Shown one piece after another: positions 61,043-64,000 of a stretch of 64,000 nt of DNA. Under the pieces are notes generated by a model, which was given only the letters and a program-made list of their open reading frames with translations, searched no databases and was not told the origin of the DNA. Source of the DNA: Sphingobacterium thalpophilum (lineage in GTDB: Bacteria; Bacteroidota; Bacteroidia; Sphingobacteriales; Sphingobacteriaceae); contig NZ_LR590484.1 of the NCBI RefSeq assembly GCF_901482695.1, forward strand, positions 2,232,001-2,296,000, written 5' to 3'. Position 1 is the stretch's first letter; each line of letters starts with the position of its first letter. The position numbers and the translations under genes are program-made.

Positions 61043-62228
61043 GTATTTTTATCTTCTGTTTATTGTTTTGGGTACGATAGGCTGCACCCAGCAGACGGAC
61101 AGTGACGGGGCAGAAGATCTGCTCAAAACCTTCTCCTATAAAATAATAGGACAAACAACTGCCGCCGACGGAAGCCCAGTAATGCTGCTGAACGCAGACA
61201 ACTCCCAGCAGCAATTTACAAAAGCGGAGGTCGTCAATGGTCAATTTGTCCTGGAGGGGGAACTGAGCATGGCCGGTTTTTATGCCGTCCGTATCGATGA
61301 CGAACGTCCTTATACCCTGTTTCTGGAGACCAACAAAACGTATAATCTAAAAGAAAATAACGGCCTGTTTACCTTAACAACCACCTCTGGTGATGCGATG
61401 GACTTTGTCCGCTTCACAGAAAAATATCAGCAGCGTGAGAAAGAGGAAAAATTGAACACGGACAAAAGAATCAGTAAGATCGGTGCATTAAAGGCTCAGC
61501 TCCCGGAGATGGCCGCGCGCAAAGACGGATCTTATGAGAAGACTGTTGATGAATTAGATCGTCTATCCGGCATCAAACCGTATAATTTGCGCAATTTATA
61601 TGTGCATTTTATTCTCGACAGCGCACACCGGAGGTCACTGCTTCTACCTTACTTCTTTAAATACGTCACTGTCGACCAGGACAATTTTAAAAAATTAGAC
61701 GCTGCATTGCAAGCGTTCGACGCGACGCTGCAGCAACACCCTTATTATAAATTTGCACGGGAGAAAGTCGACCGCGTAAAGAATTTTTATGAGAACATGC
61801 CAGTTTTTCCGTCCATTATGCCTATGAATGTGCAGCGGGATTCCCTGAGACTAATGGAATTTTCCAAGGCCAGCATGTTGATCGCTGCATTCTGGAAGGC
61901 ATCCAACAAATACAGTGTGGCTGATATGACGCAGCTGCACAAAAAGGAAGCGCAGCTGCGCGCCTTGGGTGTAGAGGTGATTTATTTTTCTTTGGATAAC
62001 GATATGGATACCTGGACCAAAGCCAGCGCTTCGCTAGGACTGGGGCCGCATAATTATTATTTAAATGCCAATGACCGGGCGGCAATGGAACAGGACTTCG
62101 GTGTGGACCGCACGCCAGGTTATCTGTGGATTGATCCGCAGACACGCCGCATCTTGTCACTTGCCGGTGAAGATCCTGCCTTACCGCAGTTCATAAATAA
62201 GGTAAGGGAGTTTCTGAATAAGCATTGA
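60993..62228 (+). CDS. DUF4369/thioredoxin-fold lipoprotein lacking CxxC
   Basis: 411 aa; the only ATG giving a signal peptide lies 50 nt inside the GH95 gene. Lipoprotein signal VRYFYLLFIVLGTIGC (Cys31). DUF4369-like domain (about 45-135; IIGQTTAADGSPVMLLNADN, VVNGQFVLEGELSMAGFYAV), a helical linker, and a C-terminal thioredoxin-like domain (about 275-411). The position of the WCxxC motif reads IAAFWKASNKYSV, with no Cys, while the cis-Pro (DRTPGYLWID) remains. It therefore keeps the fold but not the redox chemistry. Function unknown; coupling to two fucosidases suggests a role in their maturation or in ligand handling. Confidence 0.85.
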   Translation: MFASSKTEPTGTTKFVRYFYLLFIVLGTIGCTQQTDSDGAEDLLKTFSYKIIGQTTAADGSPVMLLNADNSQQQFTKAEVVNGQFVLEGELSMAGFYAVRIDDERPYTLFLETNKTYNLKENNGLFTLTTTSGDAMDFVRFTEKYQQREKEEKLNTDKRISKIGALKAQLPEMAARKDGSYEKTVDELDRLSGIKPYNLRNLYVHFILDSAHRRSLLLPYFFKYVTVDQDNFKKLDAALQAFDATLQQHPYYKFAREKVDRVKNFYENMPVFPSIMPMNVQRDSLRLMEFSKASMLIAAFWKASNKYSVADMTQLHKKEAQLRALGVEVIYFSLDNDMDTWTKASASLGLGPHNYYLNANDRAAMEQDFGVDRTPGYLWIDPQTRRILSLAGEDPALPQFINKVREFLNKH

Positions 62229-62438
62229 CACTTTGAGCGACTTATCGTCTGATAGCATGGCTACACCAGTTATAAACCATGGAGATGGTCCAGCAAAGAC
62301 TCGGTAGACTGCGACCGCGCCGACGCAAAAAATGAGGCTATCGTGTCCGGTAGGATAAATAGTGAAGTAATTAACCTTTATTGTCTTAAAAATCGTTATA
62401 TTTGACATAAAAGTTTAATATTTGTTATTCTACAAGCG
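62229..62438. other. Gap before the AraC regulator with its promoter
   Basis: 210 bp; no gene. A perfect -7 box TATATTTG lies at 62397-62404, 34 nt before the araC-type ATG. No strong terminator follows the DUF4369 gene. Confidence 0.5.
62397..62404 (+). promoter_or_regulatory. -7 box of the AraC-type regulator gene
   Basis: TATATTTG matches TAnnTTTG exactly and lies 34 nt upstream of the ATG at 62439. Confidence 0.55.
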
Positions 62439-63299
62439 ATGAAAGTTGTTCAGTTTACAGTTCCGGTAGTTTACCAAGGCTCAATTTGTGTACAAGAGGA
62501 CATCTTGCCTTCCTTCTATAGCAATTATCACCGGCATAAAGAGATTCAATTGACTTATATCTTAAAAGGCAGGGGAACTTTTATGATCGGTAACTTCACC
62601 CACAGCTTTGAGGAGAATGAGATCTATATCGTGGATGCGGACGAACCACATATGTTCAAGACTGCCGAAGACATAAAAGATGGCATTCACGCCATTCACA
62701 TCTTCTTCGATTATGCACATTTTAAATCTTTTCTGGATTTTCCCGAGTTTGACGATGTTAAATATTTTCTGGAACACATCAGTGTGAGTAAGAAATTGGA
62801 CGCTGCACATGCTATTGCATTGAAAGAGCGGTTTATTCAGATCAATGACAGTGCCGGTATCGATAGATTATTATCTTTTGTGAAGCTGATCAACTTCCTG
62901 AGCAAAAAAGTGGATCAGTGGACATCTCTATATACAGGTATCCCGCAAAAGAAATTTTCGGATGCAGAAGGACTACGTATCAACGAAATCTTCCAGTATA
63001 CTTTTCAACATTTTGGAGATAAAATATCCCTTGAAGATATTGCGGCTGTTGCCCATATGACACCACATGCGTTCTGTAAGTATTTTAAAAAGCATACACG
63101 TAAGACCTATGTGACTTTTCTGAATGAGATACGGATTGAGCGGGCCTGTAAGATGCTGATCGACGAATCCTCGGAAAGCGTTTCCAACATTGCCTTTAAG
63201 ACTGGGTTCAATAATGTGGTCAACTTTAACCGGGTATTCAAGAAGATCACAAAACTCTCACCAAGTGAGTATGTCCATGAACACCGCATGCGCGACTAA
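62439..63299 (+). CDS. AraC-family transcriptional regulator
   Basis: 286 aa. N-terminal cupin sensor (about residues 20-110; YSNYHRHKEIQLTYILKGRG, FEENEIYIVDADEPHMFKTA) and C-terminal double helix-turn-helix (about 185-283; ISLEDIAAVAHMTPHAFCKY, FKKHTRKTYVTFLNEIRIER, SNIAFKTGFNNVVNFNRVFK, KLSPSEYVHEHR). Such regulators activate sugar-use genes when the cupin binds a sugar. Adjacent to the GH29-GH95 unit, which is its likely target; ligand may be fucose or rhamnose-like, by inference. Confidence 0.94.
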   Translation: MKVVQFTVPVVYQGSICVQEDILPSFYSNYHRHKEIQLTYILKGRGTFMIGNFTHSFEENEIYIVDADEPHMFKTAEDIKDGIHAIHIFFDYAHFKSFLDFPEFDDVKYFLEHISVSKKLDAAHAIALKERFIQINDSAGIDRLLSFVKLINFLSKKVDQWTSLYTGIPQKKFSDAEGLRINEIFQYTFQHFGDKISLEDIAAVAHMTPHAFCKYFKKHTRKTYVTFLNEIRIERACKMLIDESSESVSNIAFKTGFNNVVNFNRVFKKITKLSPSEYVHEHRMRD

Positions 63300-63413
63300 T
63301 GAACTGTCGGCTCTTCAGAAACTGGTAGCTTGAAGCAACCGTAGCCTTTCTAAAAATTTAGCAGTTCTGTGCTTTGATAATATCGGAGAAGCAGTCATCA
63401 ATAAAGTTTTAAT

Positions 63414-63440
63414 GTTTGCAGTGCTAAAATGCTATTTTTG
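63414..63440 (+). promoter_or_regulatory. Promoter of the M64 peptidase gene
   Basis: TTTG (63414-63417) and TATTTTTG (63433-63440), both exact matches to the Bacteroidota -33/-7 boxes with a 15-nt spacer, 22 nt before the ATG. Confidence 0.6.
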
Positions 63441-63462
63441 AGGGCTAACGATTATTGCTGTC

Positions 63463-64000
63463 ATGAATAAACATCTACTTGTGTTGCTTATTGCGCTGCT
63501 AGGCATTTTTGGACAGGCTAAGGCGCAGTCCGGTATTTTTAGAATCGACACCTTACAATTTCAGGGAACGGACAAGCATATGGTTAATCTTGTGATCGTA
63601 GGTGACGGTTACACAAAGGAGCAACTGGATGACTATGCCGCAGATGCCAGGCAATTTACGAACTACTTTTTCTCGATAGAACCCTTTAAGCAATACAGCA
63701 ACTTCTTTAATGTTTTTGCCATCCGGACGATATCTGCGGAATCGGGGGCCACACACGACTGCAAAGCCAGTGACTGTGTGCACGGTGCGACAGATCTCAG
63801 CAAATATCCTAAACGCTATAATAAGTTCACAAGGGACCATGCTGTTCCGGTCAGTCATCCGAACACAATTTTTGGCAGCAGCTTTGACAACGGTGGGCTG
63901 CATCGCTTGGTCGTACCACAAAAGAATGATGCGATTGAAGCAGTGCTGAAGACCCATGTCCCGAACTACACGCAGGTCGTAGTCTTGGTCAATTCACCAT
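63463..64000 (+). CDS. Secreted M64 family metallopeptidase, N-terminal part
   Basis: The frame opens at ATG 63463 and runs off the window (179 codons visible). Signal peptide MNKHLLVLLIALLGIFGQAK, then AQ. The mature start KHMVNLVIVGDGYTKEQLDD, YFFSIEPFKQYSNFFNVFAI and SGATHDCKASDCVHGATDLS is the N-terminal pattern of the IgA peptidase M64 family (PF09471). The HExxH zinc motif would lie downstream of the window end, so activity cannot be checked. It has its own promoter. Confidence 0.88.
   Translation, partial: MNKHLLVLLIALLGIFGQAKAQSGIFRIDTLQFQGTDKHMVNLVIVGDGYTKEQLDDYAADARQFTNYFFSIEPFKQYSNFFNVFAIRTISAESGATHDCKASDCVHGATDLSKYPKRYNKFTRDHAVPVSHPNTIFGSSFDNGGLHRLVVPQKNDAIEAVLKTHVPNYTQVVVLVNSP

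Noticed and set aside
1-64000. CRISPR arrays, IS elements, prophage or integrase genes
   Set aside because: No regularly spaced repeats, transposase or integrase motifs were found on either strand.

Overview
The window looks like a chromosomal segment of a member of the Bacteroidota, most likely Sphingobacteriaceae (Sphingobacterium-like). The evidence is a SusC/SusD pair, many Bacteroidota-type lipoproteins, AGE-family epimerase and DUF5018/DUF4434/DUF4369-type proteins, A-rich translation starts with almost no Shine-Dalgarno sequences, and several perfect copies of the Bacteroidota -7 promoter box (TAnnTTTG). Assignment to genus is inference. No rRNA, tRNA, IS element, prophage or CRISPR array was seen.

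Region 1 (1-5.2 kb): the 3' end of a YeiH-type membrane protein; a small self-contained transcription unit (promoter, foldable leader RNA, 32-codon ORF ending Met-Cys-Ser, terminator); a TonB-dependent receptor interrupted by one in-frame TAG; then an ECF sigma factor overlapping a membrane protein that looks like an anti-sigma/TonB-type hybrid. Region 2 (5.2-12.4 kb): housekeeping genes, mostly on the minus strand: nitroreductase, peptidase T, DUF4197 protein, secreted endonuclease/phosphatase-fold protein, glycerophosphodiester phosphodiesterase, HD phosphohydrolase, RlmL-like RNA methyltransferase, and a divergent DUF3127 protein with an SSB-like acidic tail.

Region 3 (12.8-34.4 kb) is the most distinctive part: a 21-kb, almost entirely plus-strand nutrient-acquisition locus. 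It encodes an exported esterase, an exported FAD oxidoreductase, a DUF5009/NagX-like membrane acyltransferase, an MFS transporter, two tandem exported SGNH esterases, a cytosolic DUF4434 TIM-barrel protein, an N-acylglucosamine 2-epimerase-type enzyme, a CstA transporter, a minus-strand ROK regulator, SusC, SusD, a DUF5018 lipoprotein and two unrecognised exported proteins. There is no recognisable classical glycoside hydrolase, polysaccharide lyase, sialidase or neuraminate lyase. I infer a system that imports a small acylated (probably N-acetylated hexosamine-like) ligand, removes O-acyl groups outside the cytoplasm, and epimerises/processes it inside.

Region 4 (34.4-55.8 kb) is core metabolism and envelope: NlpE-like lipoprotein, acyltransferase, AraJ-like MFS, fumarate hydratase (fumC), an S41 protease, the mutL-rhomboid-rhomboid-endonuclease/phosphatase cluster (the second rhomboid lacks both catalytic residues), uvrA, DUF2157 protein, OsmC protein, FadL-like porin plus SGNH lipoprotein, thiol peroxidase (tpx) and an O-succinylhomoserine sulfhydrylase. 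Region 5 (55.9-64 kb): META-domain lipoprotein, a three-gene overlapping fucose-release unit (GH29, GH95, DUF4369/thioredoxin-fold lipoprotein without CxxC), an AraC regulator, and the start of a secreted M64 peptidase running off the window.
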